A stretch of 64,000 nucleotides of DNA, taken from positions 466,311-530,310 of the forward strand of contig NZ_LATZ01000119.1 in assembly GCF_000981385.1 (NCBI RefSeq), given 5' to 3'. Source of the stretch: Bacillus sp. SA1-12 (GTDB lineage Bacteria; Bacillota; Bacilli; Bacillales; Bacillaceae). The notes beneath the pieces were generated by a model. It saw only the letters and a list, made by a program, of their open reading frames with translations, was not told the DNA's origin and made no database searches. Shown here piece by piece: positions 17,843-26,263 of this stretch. Position 1 is the stretch's first letter. Each line of letters starts with the position of its first letter. The position numbers were made by a program, and so were the translations under genes.

Positions 17843-18658
17843 TTGTGTAAGATAGCCGGTGTTTCAAAAAGTGGCTATTACAAATGGCTAAAACGCCAAG
17901 ATAACCCAACAGATAAGGACTTGGAAGATCAATCCATCGTAACTAAGATTATTAAATGCCAACAAGATCCTGATATTAATTGGAGCTACGGTTACCCAAG
18001 AGTTCAAACTTGGCTTAAAAAGATGTATGGTTTGAAAGTTAATCATAAGAGAATTTATCGTTTAATGAAGGCGAATGGAATTCAAGCAAAGATACGAGTA
18101 AAGAAGTGGAAACACTTTGGACGAAAAGAAAAATATGTCGTTTCAGAGAACGATTTAAACAGAGAATTTTCAGCTTCACGCCCAAATGAAAAATGGGTAA
18201 CTGATATAACATATCTACTATTTAATGGAAAGAAACTCTATTTATCTACGATACTAGACCTTTACAACAATGAGATTATTTCATATAAAATAAGTGAAAG
18301 AAATGATCTAAAGCTAGTAGCTGATACAGTAAAAAAAGCAATAAAAAAAAGAGATGTGAAAGGACTCCTATTACATAGCGATCAAGGATTCCAGTACACC
18401 TCAATAAGATATAACAAGCTATTAGAAAGATACAACATTAAGCAAAGCATGTCTAGAAAAGGAAATTGTTTAGATAACGCTTGTATGGAGAGTTTTTTTA
18501 GCCACTTTAAAGCTGAATGTTTTTACCGATACCAATTTGAGAGTTCGAATGAGGTTAAGGAAGCAGTAAGAAATTATATTAAGTTTTATAATAATAAACG
18601 TTTTCAAAAAAAATTAAATAACCTTAGCCCTACTGAATATAGAGCTAAGGCTGCCTAA
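17843..18658 (+). CDS. IS150-type transposase OrfB (DDE integrase)
   Basis: 271 aa from a TTG start. An HTH_21-like region (YPRVQTWLKKMYGLKVNHKRI) is followed by an rve integrase domain with the catalytic triad Asp121 (VTDIT), Asp180 (SDQG) and Glu216 (MESFF), 35 residues apart for the last pair as in DD(35)E enzymes. The open frame extends upstream to the slippery heptamer in orfA, so the natural product is probably the frameshift fusion. Appears intact. Confidence 0.93.
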   Translation: MCKIAGVSKSGYYKWLKRQDNPTDKDLEDQSIVTKIIKCQQDPDINWSYGYPRVQTWLKKMYGLKVNHKRIYRLMKANGIQAKIRVKKWKHFGRKEKYVVSENDLNREFSASRPNEKWVTDITYLLFNGKKLYLSTILDLYNNEIISYKISERNDLKLVADTVKKAIKKRDVKGLLLHSDQGFQYTSIRYNKLLERYNIKQSMSRKGNCLDNACMESFFSHFKAECFYRYQFESSNEVKEAVRNYIKFYNNKRFQKKLNNLSPTEYRAKAA

Positions 18659-18703
18659 TAAGTGAACCTTTTATTAATTGTCTACTTGACGGGGATAAGA
18701 CCA

Positions 18704-18722
18704 TTTTGAAGATTCTTTTTTG
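18704..18722 (+). terminator. right half of a terminator split by the IS
   Basis: GAAGATTC plus six T (18708-18721) pairs with GAATCTTC at 17384-17391, left of the IS. The loop between the two arms was the insertion site. Confidence 0.75.
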
Positions 18723-18941
18723 TGCTGTTAATCTCTATTAAGTAAAATGACATCTTTTTGTTTAATACATGTAAATGCCAGACGCTTATACATAAGATAT
18801 GACCTCTATATTACGTCTTAAGTCTTATAATCAAATTAGTCCAGGGGTGGTTAAAATAGCCCTTCATACATTTTAAAATTAGTGGAAGTGTAAACGTTAA
18901 TTTACATTTCTAAAATAATTATATGGAGGAATCAAAGTGAA

Positions 18942-19451
18942 ATGGCGTATAGACTTTCAATGAAAAAGAAGCAGATTTTAGTAAGCATTCACGTGCTTAG
19001 TTTAGTGGCTTGGCTGGGCGGAACAATATGCATGCTGTTACTAGGGTTCTATATGAAAGGTGCTGAAAATAGAGAACAACTTTATTACACATTGTCGAGT
19101 ATGAATGTTATTGATGTTTCATTGCTTAAATACCCAGCACTTGTAACGTTATTAACTGGAATTCTATTATCAATTTGGACACAGTGGGGACTTATAAAAC
19201 ATTATTGGGTATTGGTAAAGTGGATTTTAACATTTGTTATCATTATTTTTTCTATTATCGTTACAAGTGAAGCATTCGCGTTTCTACTGGAAACTGTTGA
19301 TAAAATTGGGTTTATTTCTTTACAAAATAAAGATTTTCAAATTGCATGGCTTCAGACGATCTGGGGAGCCAGTATTAATATTGTTGCTATGATATTCATG
19401 ACATTTATCACGTACCTTAAGCCTTTTGGTAAAGTGAAAAACAAAAAGTGA
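18942..19451 (+). CDS. four-helix membrane protein, unknown
   Basis: 169 aa with four predicted transmembrane helices, the first containing SIHVLSLVAWLGGTI, similar in style to DUF2269/CopD-like small membrane proteins (His and Trp in helix 1). No catalytic motif seen. ATG at 18942, 13 nt after GGAGG; ATG at 18960 is an alternative. It ends at a good terminator. Confidence 0.65.
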   Translation: MAYRLSMKKKQILVSIHVLSLVAWLGGTICMLLLGFYMKGAENREQLYYTLSSMNVIDVSLLKYPALVTLLTGILLSIWTQWGLIKHYWVLVKWILTFVIIIFSIIVTSEAFAFLLETVDKIGFISLQNKDFQIAWLQTIWGASINIVAMIFMTFITYLKPFGKVKNKK

Positions 19452-19465
19452 AAGAAGGGTAAACG

Positions 19466-19489
19466 AAGCCCCTTGATAGAGGGCTTTTT
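19466..19489 (+). terminator. intrinsic terminator
   Basis: AAGCCCC-TTGATAGA-GGGCTT with a five-T tail, 15 bp past the membrane protein stop. Confidence 0.75.
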
Positions 19490-20290
19490 GTACTTACTTC
19501 CGACAAGTCACAATACGCTAAATATTAATAAAAAGACTGTTATCTACATGATAACAGTTAAATAAACCATCTTTTTTGGACCGCAGTTTTGTTCGTTGCT
19601 GCACTCGTAATATATGTTTAATCTACAAAAAAGTTGATTAGATATAGTTGATTATAAAGGACATTAGCATCTATAAGTAGGGGATTAAGTTAGTATGTGA
19701 ACTGTAATAAAAATATTGAAATAAACATTGATAAATTAAGCAATACAAGCGCTATTCTAAAATGAATTTTTTAAAGAATAGCATTATTATAGGAACCAAA
19801 AAAATTAACGCTGCCAGGGAGCGGATGATAAAAACAGATATGGATAACTTTCTAAAAAGTTCTGAAATATTTCCATTTTATCAACTCATACAAAATAAGT
19901 TGGTTACTAAATAGGTTATCCTATATACCTCATAAATTTGTAGAAACAAAAATGGTTAAAGGATCATACTAAAATGAAAATTTAATTGTGAGATTTAAGG
20001 TTGTTCGATTTTGGCTTGCCATAGGGATATAAACCTTGTCAATTACACATATTCGCAATAGTAGTCAGGAACGAATACTTTACAACCAGTTCGTGATCTG
20101 CTTTTTATGCTCTTCTCTATGGTGCCGAAAAAAGGTATTTAGTAATGAACGGTCATTTACTATTATGTAGGGATAGCAACAGATCAGCTATTAATAAGCC
20201 TTTTTTGTAAGCATAACATGTACTTCATTGGGGAGAATAATAAAAAACTCTATTCGGTTAAATAAGAGTTTATTATTCTCGGGGGCGGTT
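19490..20290. other. gene-free region upstream of the second GerAB copy
   Basis: No complete gene. A perfect hairpin (ACTGTTATC-TACAT-GATAACAGT) lies at about 19533-19557. A frame near 19800-19912 reads KINAARERMIKTDMDNFL and ends in a stop without a start signal; it may be a fragment of a lost gene. The last 40 bp hold the leader shared with the 13.2-kb paralogue. Confidence 0.5.
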
Positions 20291-21385
20291 ATGAAGAAGC
20301 AAAATATAAATGGACTTCAACTCTTTGATGTCCTAGTGGGATTCGAATTTGGAACCGCGATTATCCTGGGAATAGGATCAGGAGCCAAGCAGGATGCATG
20401 GTTGGCAATACTGATCAGTATGTTAAGCAGTCTGATTTTAATGGGCGTTTTTACACAATTATCACTTTATTATCCGAATGATACATTAGTTTCTATGCTG
20501 CCTAAAATCATTGGGAAATTCCTTTCTTATCCATTAATAATCCTGTATATTTCTCATTTTATCTATTCTGCGGCAAGAGCATGTCGTGATTTCGGAGATT
20601 TAATTACTTCTACAATGTTAGTTAAAACTCCAATAATCGTTGTAATCGTAAGTTTTATGTTATTAATTATCTATTGTCTTCGAGGCGGAGTTGAGGCATT
20701 TGGAAGAATGGGTGAAATGGTATTTCCCATATACATTATGTCTTTAATTATAATTTGGATTTTATTATTAAGTGTGGAAGATTTTAATCTAAAAAACCTT
20801 ACCCCTATAATGGGAAATGGATTAAAGCCAATTATAAAAGAGGTATATCCCGGAATTATAAACTTTCCTTTTGGAGAAATGATTATCATTATGATGTTTT
20901 TTCCATTTTTAAATAGCAAAAAAATAATCAGGAAGGTGGGCATGACTATAATTTTAGTCAGTGGGCTAATACTTACAATTAATTCAATTTTGATTTTGTC
21001 TGTCATTGGTCCAGAAATATATGGTGAGAATTGGTTCCCTTTTTTTACAGCTACTCAGATGGTTTCGATTGCAGATTTCCTTGAACGCTTTGATGCATTG
21101 GTTATATTAATGATGGTATCAGGAGTATTTTTTAAAGTTGGGGGTTGGACTTTTGGTGCTGCTGTAGGAATTTCTCAATTAGTTAAGCTAAATCATACTA
21201 AATCAGTACTTCTTGGTTTGGGGACCATTATTCCCCCTTTATCACTATTAATTGCACCAAATTTTTCTGAACACTTAAAAATTGGATTGGACTATTTTGT
21301 TCCATATTTCCACGTTCCACTTCAAATAATTATCCCAATATTACTGCTTTGTATTGCTTTTATCCGTAAAAAGTTTAAGTTCTAA
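20291..21385 (+). CDS. GerAB/GerKB-type spore germination permease, orphan copy 2
   Basis: 364 aa from the ATG at 20291, which corresponds exactly to the start of copy 1 at 13.2 kb and has the same TCGGGGGCGGTT ribosome region. A longer TTG reading (20228) adds residues that the paralogue lacks. About ten transmembrane helices. High identity to copy 1 over the whole length (for example TIIMGNGLKPI, FFPFLNSKKIIRKVG), with most divergence at the C-terminus. No gerA or gerC partner nearby. Confidence 0.9.
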   Translation: MKKQNINGLQLFDVLVGFEFGTAIILGIGSGAKQDAWLAILISMLSSLILMGVFTQLSLYYPNDTLVSMLPKIIGKFLSYPLIILYISHFIYSAARACRDFGDLITSTMLVKTPIIVVIVSFMLLIIYCLRGGVEAFGRMGEMVFPIYIMSLIIIWILLLSVEDFNLKNLTPIMGNGLKPIIKEVYPGIINFPFGEMIIIMMFFPFLNSKKIIRKVGMTIILVSGLILTINSILILSVIGPEIYGENWFPFFTATQMVSIADFLERFDALVILMMVSGVFFKVGGWTFGAAVGISQLVKLNHTKSVLLGLGTIIPPLSLLIAPNFSEHLKIGLDYFVPYFHVPLQIIIPILLLCIAFIRKKFKF

Positions 21386-21484
21386 TGTTTATGCTTACCC
21401 TGTGTTGCTGATTTTTCATTATATAGGAATAATTCTACTTATTTAAAAAGAATAACCTTGAATTTATACGAAGGAGTAGGAGCT

Positions 21485-21571
21485 ATGGCATTAGTACCAT
21501 TGCCATTTAGGCAACTAGCTAACATGAGAAGAGACTTTGATCGAATTTTTTCTAATTTCTTTTTACTATAG
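21485..21571 (+). pseudogene. Hsp20 (alpha-crystallin) N-terminal stub
   Basis: A 28-codon ORF with a good ribosome site (AAGGAGTAGGAGCT) encodes MALVPLPFRQLANMRRDFDR and then IFSNFFLL-stop. This matches the N-terminus of Bacillus Hsp20 proteins (MALVP..PFRQL.NMRRD.DRFF). The alpha-crystallin domain is absent downstream. Probably a truncated remnant. Confidence 0.65.
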
Positions 21572-21579
21572 ACCACATG

Positions 21580-21612
21580 AAAAAAGGCCAGCCAGTAAAT
21601 TGGCTAACCTTA
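21580..21612 (-). terminator. terminator of the minus-strand MBL/TetR/membrane protein operon
   Basis: Read on the minus strand: AGGTTAGCCA-ATTTAC-TGGCTGGCCT (two mismatches) followed by six T. Confidence 0.55.
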
Positions 21613-21630
21613 TATTATGATCGGACCCGA

Positions 21631-22199
21631 TTACCCACCTAAAACAGACGTCACAAATGATAGTACTAACAAAACAGCCATAAGTCCGCTAACTGCAAAT
21701 GCGTATTTTCTTTGTTTTCCTTTTGCTTTTGGAACAAGGGAGCGATAATACAGTAAAGAACCAATAATAACGAGCATAAGCTCAAGAGTCATGCTGGCAA
21801 TAGGAAATTTCCATAATCCCAGTCCAAGTAGTGGGAAATTTCCGTATGCTCCAGGAAGGATGCCCATATCTGCTCTATGCACAATTAAATCAAGAAGCCA
21901 GTGGCTGAAGACAACCGAGGAAATGACAATACCGCCTCGCTTTCCCCAAAAGCGCCAAGCTAGTAAACCAGCAATGAGCGATATGGCAAGTGTACTTATG
22001 AAAGCATGAGTGTAATGAGCATGAATGATCGCTTTACCATACCCGCCACCATCCAAATTTTCTAAGCCCTCAACACCAGCAATGTACAATGGAACAAATA
22101 GGATATCTAATAATTGAGTACTGAACATAAGTGCCCATAAAGGAACTCTGGTGTTTTCGCTTTAACTGCAGCTGCAACACCAAAATGACCTGCAAACAT
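21631..22199 (-). pseudogene. multipass membrane protein with one frameshift
   Basis: The intact part (from 22128 downward, 165 aa) has about five transmembrane helices with HAHYTHAF and SHWLLDLIVHR motifs, reminiscent of YdjM-like 'membrane metal-dependent hydrolases'. Upstream in another frame, AAAGGAG and ATG at 22199 begin MFAGHFGVAAAVKAKTPE. One missing base at about 22143-22146 (GAG-TT-CCT) separates this from PLWALMFSTQL. Restoring it gives a 189-aa protein. Last gene of its operon. Confidence 0.75.
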
Positions 22200-22200
22200 A

Positions 22201-22293
22201 TTAGTTCATCTCCTTTTCAACATCTGCACGAATTCTGCTGTCTACTACACCGCAAACTACTGTAAAAAGAAGAACAAATACGATAAAACTCAT
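22201..22293 (-). CDS. 30-aa small membrane peptide
   Basis: MSFIVFVLLFTVVCGVVDSR followed by IRADVEKEMN: one hydrophobic helix and a charged tail. GGAGTGA lies 7 nt upstream. Its 3' end contains the AAAGGAG ribosome site of the following membrane protein gene, whose ATG starts one base after this stop, so the two are translationally coupled. Lies directly behind tetR. Unknown function; possibly a partner of the membrane protein. Confidence 0.6.
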   Translation of the reverse strand: MSFIVFVLLFTVVCGVVDSRIRADVEKEMN

Positions 22294-22312
22294 TTTTTTA
22301 TCACTCCATTAT

Positions 22313-22903
22313 TTAGGATGATTGATTAATTTGAGATTTCATTTTATGAATTCCAGCAATAAAAGTATCGATAATCAAGTTAATGCTGATATCAATATCG
22401 AGTGGGATGCCAAAGGCATTCTTTTGTTCAAGAGAAGCGAAGCCATGTAAAATGCTGCGAAGCCCTCTAGATGCATGAATGGATTCCTCATCTCCAAGTT
22501 CATAAGCATGTAACACACGAACAACGAGGTCTACGATTTTTGTACTAATACTATTAAATTCAGTGTTATTTACATCAGCATTTGCCCAAAGTGTTGCTTC
22601 ATATAAACCAGGATGAGCACGTGCAAAACTTATATAAGCTTGACTGATTGCGTGAACAGCCTCATCTTTTGATCGTCCAATTGCTGCTTGTGACATCCTT
22701 TCGTATAATTCCTCTAATCCATAATGAGCTAATGCTTTTTGCAAACCCTGCAATCCTTCTACATGATTGTATAAAGAAGGGGGACGAATCTTTAATTTTT
22801 TCGCTAGTGTCGCTAAGGTTAAGGAGTCAACTCCTTCAGTGTCAACAATTTCTGATGCTGCGGATAAAATAGTGTTTAAATCGAGTCCGGCTCTAGGTGA
22901 CAT
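22313..22903 (-). CDS. TetR/AcrR family regulator (WHG-type C-terminus)
   Basis: 196 aa. N-terminal helix-turn-helix ATLAKKLKIRPPSLYNHVEG with a TetR_C 'WHG'-like domain containing LRSILHGFASLEQ near the C-terminus. The ATG at 22903 is chosen for TGGAGGATTGACT upstream. The longer in-frame reading would overlap the MBL gene by 41 bp and lacks a ribosome site. Probably represses its own operon through the paired operators at 23655-23696. Confidence 0.88.
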   Translation of the reverse strand: MSPRAGLDLNTILSAASEIVDTEGVDSLTLATLAKKLKIRPPSLYNHVEGLQGLQKALAHYGLEELYERMSQAAIGRSKDEAVHAISQAYISFARAHPGLYEATLWANADVNNTEFNSISTKIVDLVVRVLHAYELGDEESIHASRGLRSILHGFASLEQKNAFGIPLDIDISINLIIDTFIAGIHKMKSQINQSS

Positions 22904-22922
22904 AGTCAATCCTCCATTTTGT

Positions 22923-23636
22923 TCATGTAATAGTTTTCTCAAGTTTAAGAATGGCGCATTCAATTGTACTCGCAGGCTGCTTAATCATTTTTCCATGTCC
23001 AACGGCGAGAAGAGACGGCTTTTGATTTTTTAACTTCTTTGCGCTTTTTAGTGCTTCTTTCTTATTCCAAGTCGCCATGGCTGGGAAAGGAAATAAAACC
23101 TGTACATGCCCTGAAACAGCCATTCCACCTCGTGTTTGAAAAGCATCTCCAGCAATGAGTGCGTTCGTTCTTTCATCTACAAATGACATTGAGCCGGGTG
23201 TGTGGCCTGGTGTACTAATTGCTCTCAGCGAGCCAATTCGGTCCCCATCCAGAAGTAACACATCTGGTTGGGTTTTTACCATTTCAGGCTTAGGAACACC
23301 ACCTTTTATTGGTGTTTTGTTTTCATTTACATCTAAAGAGCGATCCCCTCTTAACAAGCGTTCGTCTCTTTTGGATATATAAACCATTGCATCAGGAAGT
23401 ATTTCCTTCAGTTTATCCAGGGAGCCGATATGATCCCCGTGTGCATGAGTCAAAATAATCCGTGTAAGAGGTTTTCCAATCTTTTGAGCTGTCTCTATTA
23501 TGCCTTTATAGCTATTCGGCAGTGCAGTATCAACTAATGTAAGTTCATCCTTTTCTTCAATCATGTAGCAATTAACTGGAAAAAGTGCCGGGTAAAAAGT
23601 TAATTGGTAAATAAAAACTTCTTTACTAACCTTCAT
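22923..23636 (-). CDS. metallo-beta-lactamase-fold hydrolase
   Basis: 237 aa. MBL superfamily signature HAHGDH (64-69), a later metal His in STPGHTPGS, bridging Asp in IAGDAF and a C-terminal His in AVGHGK, so the dinuclear zinc site is complete. Such enzymes are typically thioesterases, glyoxalase II-like or lactonases; the substrate is not predictable. First gene of a minus-strand operon with tetR, a 30-aa peptide and a membrane protein. Ribosome site GAGGGTGG. Confidence 0.9.
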   Translation of the reverse strand: MKVSKEVFIYQLTFYPALFPVNCYMIEEKDELTLVDTALPNSYKGIIETAQKIGKPLTRIILTHAHGDHIGSLDKLKEILPDAMVYISKRDERLLRGDRSLDVNENKTPIKGGVPKPEMVKTQPDVLLLDGDRIGSLRAISTPGHTPGSMSFVDERTNALIAGDAFQTRGGMAVSGHVQVLFPFPAMATWNKKEALKSAKKLKNQKPSLLAVGHGKMIKQPASTIECAILKLEKTIT

Positions 23637-23654
23637 TTTTAACCACCCTCTTTT

Positions 23655-23696
23655 AAACTAATAACGTTAGTTTAATTTTAACTAATACCATTAGTT
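23655..23696 (-). promoter_or_regulatory. paired TetR-type operators upstream of the MBL operon
   Basis: Two palindromes with the same arms: AAACTAA-TAACG-TTAGTTT (23655-23673) and AACTAA-TACCA-TTAGTT (23680-23696), centres 24 bp apart. They lie 19-60 bp upstream of the MBL start, in the promoter zone. Best assigned to the TetR encoded in this operon. Confidence 0.75.
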
Positions 23697-24071
23697 TTTA
23701 CAAGCGCTTTTTTATTTTTTCAAAACATGTTTGAAAAAGTCATGAAAATTAAACTTAGTTTCTTTGGCCGAAATCAGGAAATGATCAAGCTGATATAAAA
23801 ACACACAATCAATTATTCCTTGCTTAATAAGCTACAGCATTCGCTTTAATTCTTAGGTCTTTTCATATCTTTATCATTTTTTCCTCAATTTCACTACAAA
23901 CCATCCTTTGAAACCAAGCAGGTTTTTAAACGGTCCGTTTGAGCTTGAACAGAAGGAGGGGCGGCTGTGGGTAATAATAGTAAAAAATGATATAAAGATA
24001 TAATTACCCCATGCAATTCTTATTAAATAAAGACATAAACGATAATTTTAGGAAATAGGCAAAATAAAATA
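23697..24071. other. gene-free region
   Basis: No supported ORF on either strand. It separates the MBL operon from the ger operon; no clear terminator for gerB was recognised. Confidence 0.4.
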
Positions 24072-25184
24072 CTATCCTTTAGAATATGTCTTATTTTTAA
24101 GAAAATGATTCTTGATCCATTTTATAATAAGAAGGAAGGGGATATATACATAAACAAAAACAGTTCCTACATTTGCTGTAAGATTGATGAGATGATCAAC
24201 ACTTTTAAATTCTTTTAAGCTTATGGAAACAATAGCTATTGCAATAAGTAAGAGTTTTAAAGTCACTTTTGGAGGCATTGAAAAAGCTCTTTTTACGATT
24301 CTTGTACATGCCCACAAAGAAATACAGATAGGGGATATCACCACTAACAACCAAATAAATATGAACGCGTATTCAAATCTTTCCACGAAGGAGAATTTAA
24401 CAATTTTTACCATAATTAGAGTGGCCCAAGGCAACTGCTGTAATACTTCTTGATTGAAGTATAAGAAGGAAATTAACGTTACAATTAGATACACAATGAT
24501 TGTATATATATTCCCCAGATATGCCCATTTAGAAATTTTTTTAGAATTTGATTCCTTAATGAAAGGGTAGTACATCAGTATCCACTCGAAACCAAGAAAA
24601 AGCAGGGAAAAAGCCTTAGAAGATAAAAATAGCTCACCAAGAGAATGGCTGAAAGCCGGGAGTAAATAAATATAATTGATATGCTTCATTGGGAAATAAA
24701 TTAAGATAAATAGAAAAGAAGGTAAAACAACTCCCCAGAAACTAAAGCCGGTTAAAGTACGGAAGCCACTTGATATTAGGTAATAAAATGTAAGTCCGAA
24801 TACGAAACAAAGTTGCCAAGTTTTTATGGTTGGATACACCCATATTTGGATGACTTCAATATAGGCGCGAAAAACCGACAAGGAAGCTAACCAGAAATAG
24901 ACCATTGCAAAGACAGACAACATGTTACCCATCAATTTTCCAAAACAATAGTGATGAACAGCTACTAAATCGTTGTTTTCCTCATCTAATAACTTAAAAA
25001 TAAGAAAGAGTATGATATGGGTTGTAACACCAGTTATTAATAAAGAAATCCAAGCATCCTGTTCAGCACCTTTAATCACTTGATTTTGAAAATTTAGGAT
25101 ACCAACACCGGTTTGCGAAGAGTGAATGAGAAAAAATGTGAAAAAAGCCGAAACCTGAAATTGTTTTTCTACTTTTACGGCCAC
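24072..25184 (-). CDS. GerAB/GerKB-type germination permease (third gene of ger operon)
   Basis: 370 aa, about ten transmembrane helices, the B subunit of a germinant receptor in the spore inner membrane. GTG start sharing one base with the stop of gerC. Less similar to the two orphan permeases of this window than those are to each other. Order A-C-B matches the gerK operon layout rather than gerA (A-B-C). Likely transcribed in the forespore by sigma-G; no promoter was assigned. Confidence 0.92.
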   Translation of the reverse strand: MAVKVEKQFQVSAFFTFFLIHSSQTGVGILNFQNQVIKGAEQDAWISLLITGVTTHIILFLIFKLLDEENNDLVAVHHYCFGKLMGNMLSVFAMVYFWLASLSVFRAYIEVIQIWVYPTIKTWQLCFVFGLTFYYLISSGFRTLTGFSFWGVVLPSFLFILIYFPMKHINYIYLLPAFSHSLGELFLSSKAFSLLFLGFEWILMYYPFIKESNSKKISKWAYLGNIYTIIVYLIVTLISFLYFNQEVLQQLPWATLIMVKIVKFSFVERFEYAFIFIWLLVVISPICISLWACTRIVKRAFSMPPKVTLKLLLIAIAIVSISLKEFKSVDHLINLTANVGTVFVYVYIPFLLIIKWIKNHFLKNKTYSKG

Positions 25185-26263
25185 TATTTTCCAACCCCAG
25201 TTTGTCTAACGACAATTTTGGTATTTACATCAAACGTCATATTAGGATAGATCCTTTCGTAAAAACGCTGCTCAGACCAATTTTTGTGATTGATTTTATA
25301 TATTCTTCCTAAACCTAAAGGATCTACACCATTTGTTTGAAAATCCTTAAGAAGTAGTTCAGTGTCGTTTGAAATTGATTTCTGTAAGGAATTTTTAAAA
25401 AGTTTTAGATCCTTTTTCTTTTCCAAGTTGATCCATTTGGGCAAAGTATCAAGTTTTACATCTAATTCTAGACTCACATTGACTTGTTCCCGGAGATTAT
25501 TCTTGATGACTTTTACCTTATGTTTTCCATCAATCGTTCTGACCCCAATATTACCTTCGTGTCCATTCATGTTGAGGTTAAAACTGTATACGCCCCGTTT
25601 GTTTCTGTCTGTCATTAATTTTAATAAAAATGTTTCTTTATCTGAAATCTTAAGTATTAATTTATCATCTTTAAAAATCCCCATTCCATCGACTTTAATA
25701 TTTCCTTTAGAATCTACTATAAGATTTGGAAAGGACATATCAATTCCACTGCCAAAATACTGATCAAACATTACATGGATGTCTGATTCAGGTATTCCTT
25801 CATTTTCAATACTTTTATCAATCAAATTCATTAGGAATAACGGACTCTCATTCAGGGATTTACTTAATATTTGATCTGGTGATCCATCTGTAATGACCAT
25901 TCTTGTCATGCCAATCTTTGGATCTTTACAAATGGTGTCCAATACTTCTGCTAAACCGTTTCTACTTAGATTATCTCCAAATATCATTAACCTTACTTGA
26001 CCTATTTCAAATGGAAATTCAGACTTATGCCCAAGTTCTTCATGCAGACTAGATGGATTTTTAGCAACAGCTGTCATTAAAGTAGATTTATTCCTTTCGG
26101 TATATTTTGGATAAACAACACTTGCTTTTAACATCTCTCCATCTTCATCATAGCCTACATTATGCATCAAAGAGACTTCATTGATAATATTGTTAGGTAC
26201 ACATCCAGCCAGGATTAGAGAGATAACAACAAAACCAATAGTAACAAAAGACTTATTCGTCAT
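25184..26263 (-). CDS. GerAC/GerKC-type germination lipoprotein
   Basis: 359 aa. Lipobox LAGC (Cys21) then a GerAC family body with NEVSLMHNVGYDEDG, GQVRLMIFGDNLS and the C-terminal region DPLGLGRIYK. The lipidated C subunit is needed for receptor function in the spore inner membrane. Starts with an ATG after AAGGAGGATATTA and overlaps the 3' end of gerA by 11 bp. Confidence 0.93.
   Translation of the reverse strand: MTNKSFVTIGFVVISLILAGCVPNNIINEVSLMHNVGYDEDGEMLKASVVYPKYTERNKSTLMTAVAKNPSSLHEELGHKSEFPFEIGQVRLMIFGDNLSRNGLAEVLDTICKDPKIGMTRMVITDGSPDQILSKSLNESPLFLMNLIDKSIENEGIPESDIHVMFDQYFGSGIDMSFPNLIVDSKGNIKVDGMGIFKDDKLILKISDKETFLLKLMTDRNKRGVYSFNLNMNGHEGNIGVRTIDGKHKVKVIKNNLREQVNVSLELDVKLDTLPKWINLEKKKDLKLFKNSLQKSISNDTELLLKDFQTNGVDPLGLGRIYKINHKNWSEQRFYERIYPNMTFDVNTKIVVRQTGVGK

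Larger units (their letters stand above)
17396..18703 (+). mobile_element. IS3-family (IS150-group) insertion sequence
   Basis: Complete element of about 1308 bp with two overlapping-frame ORFs and terminal inverted repeats: left TGTTATTATCCCC and right (reverse complement) TGGTCTTATCCCC, extending inward with GTGGACAGT / GTAGACAAT. Flanks show TTT on both sides, fitting a 3-bp target duplication. Removing the element and one TTT rebuilds a terminator hairpin, GAATCTTC-ATTTT-GAAGATTC plus T run. Confidence 0.88.

Noticed and set aside
20228..20290. Upstream TTG extension of the second GerAB permease
   Set aside because: The paralogue at 13.2 kb begins at the equivalent of 20291 and the shared ribosome region lies between.
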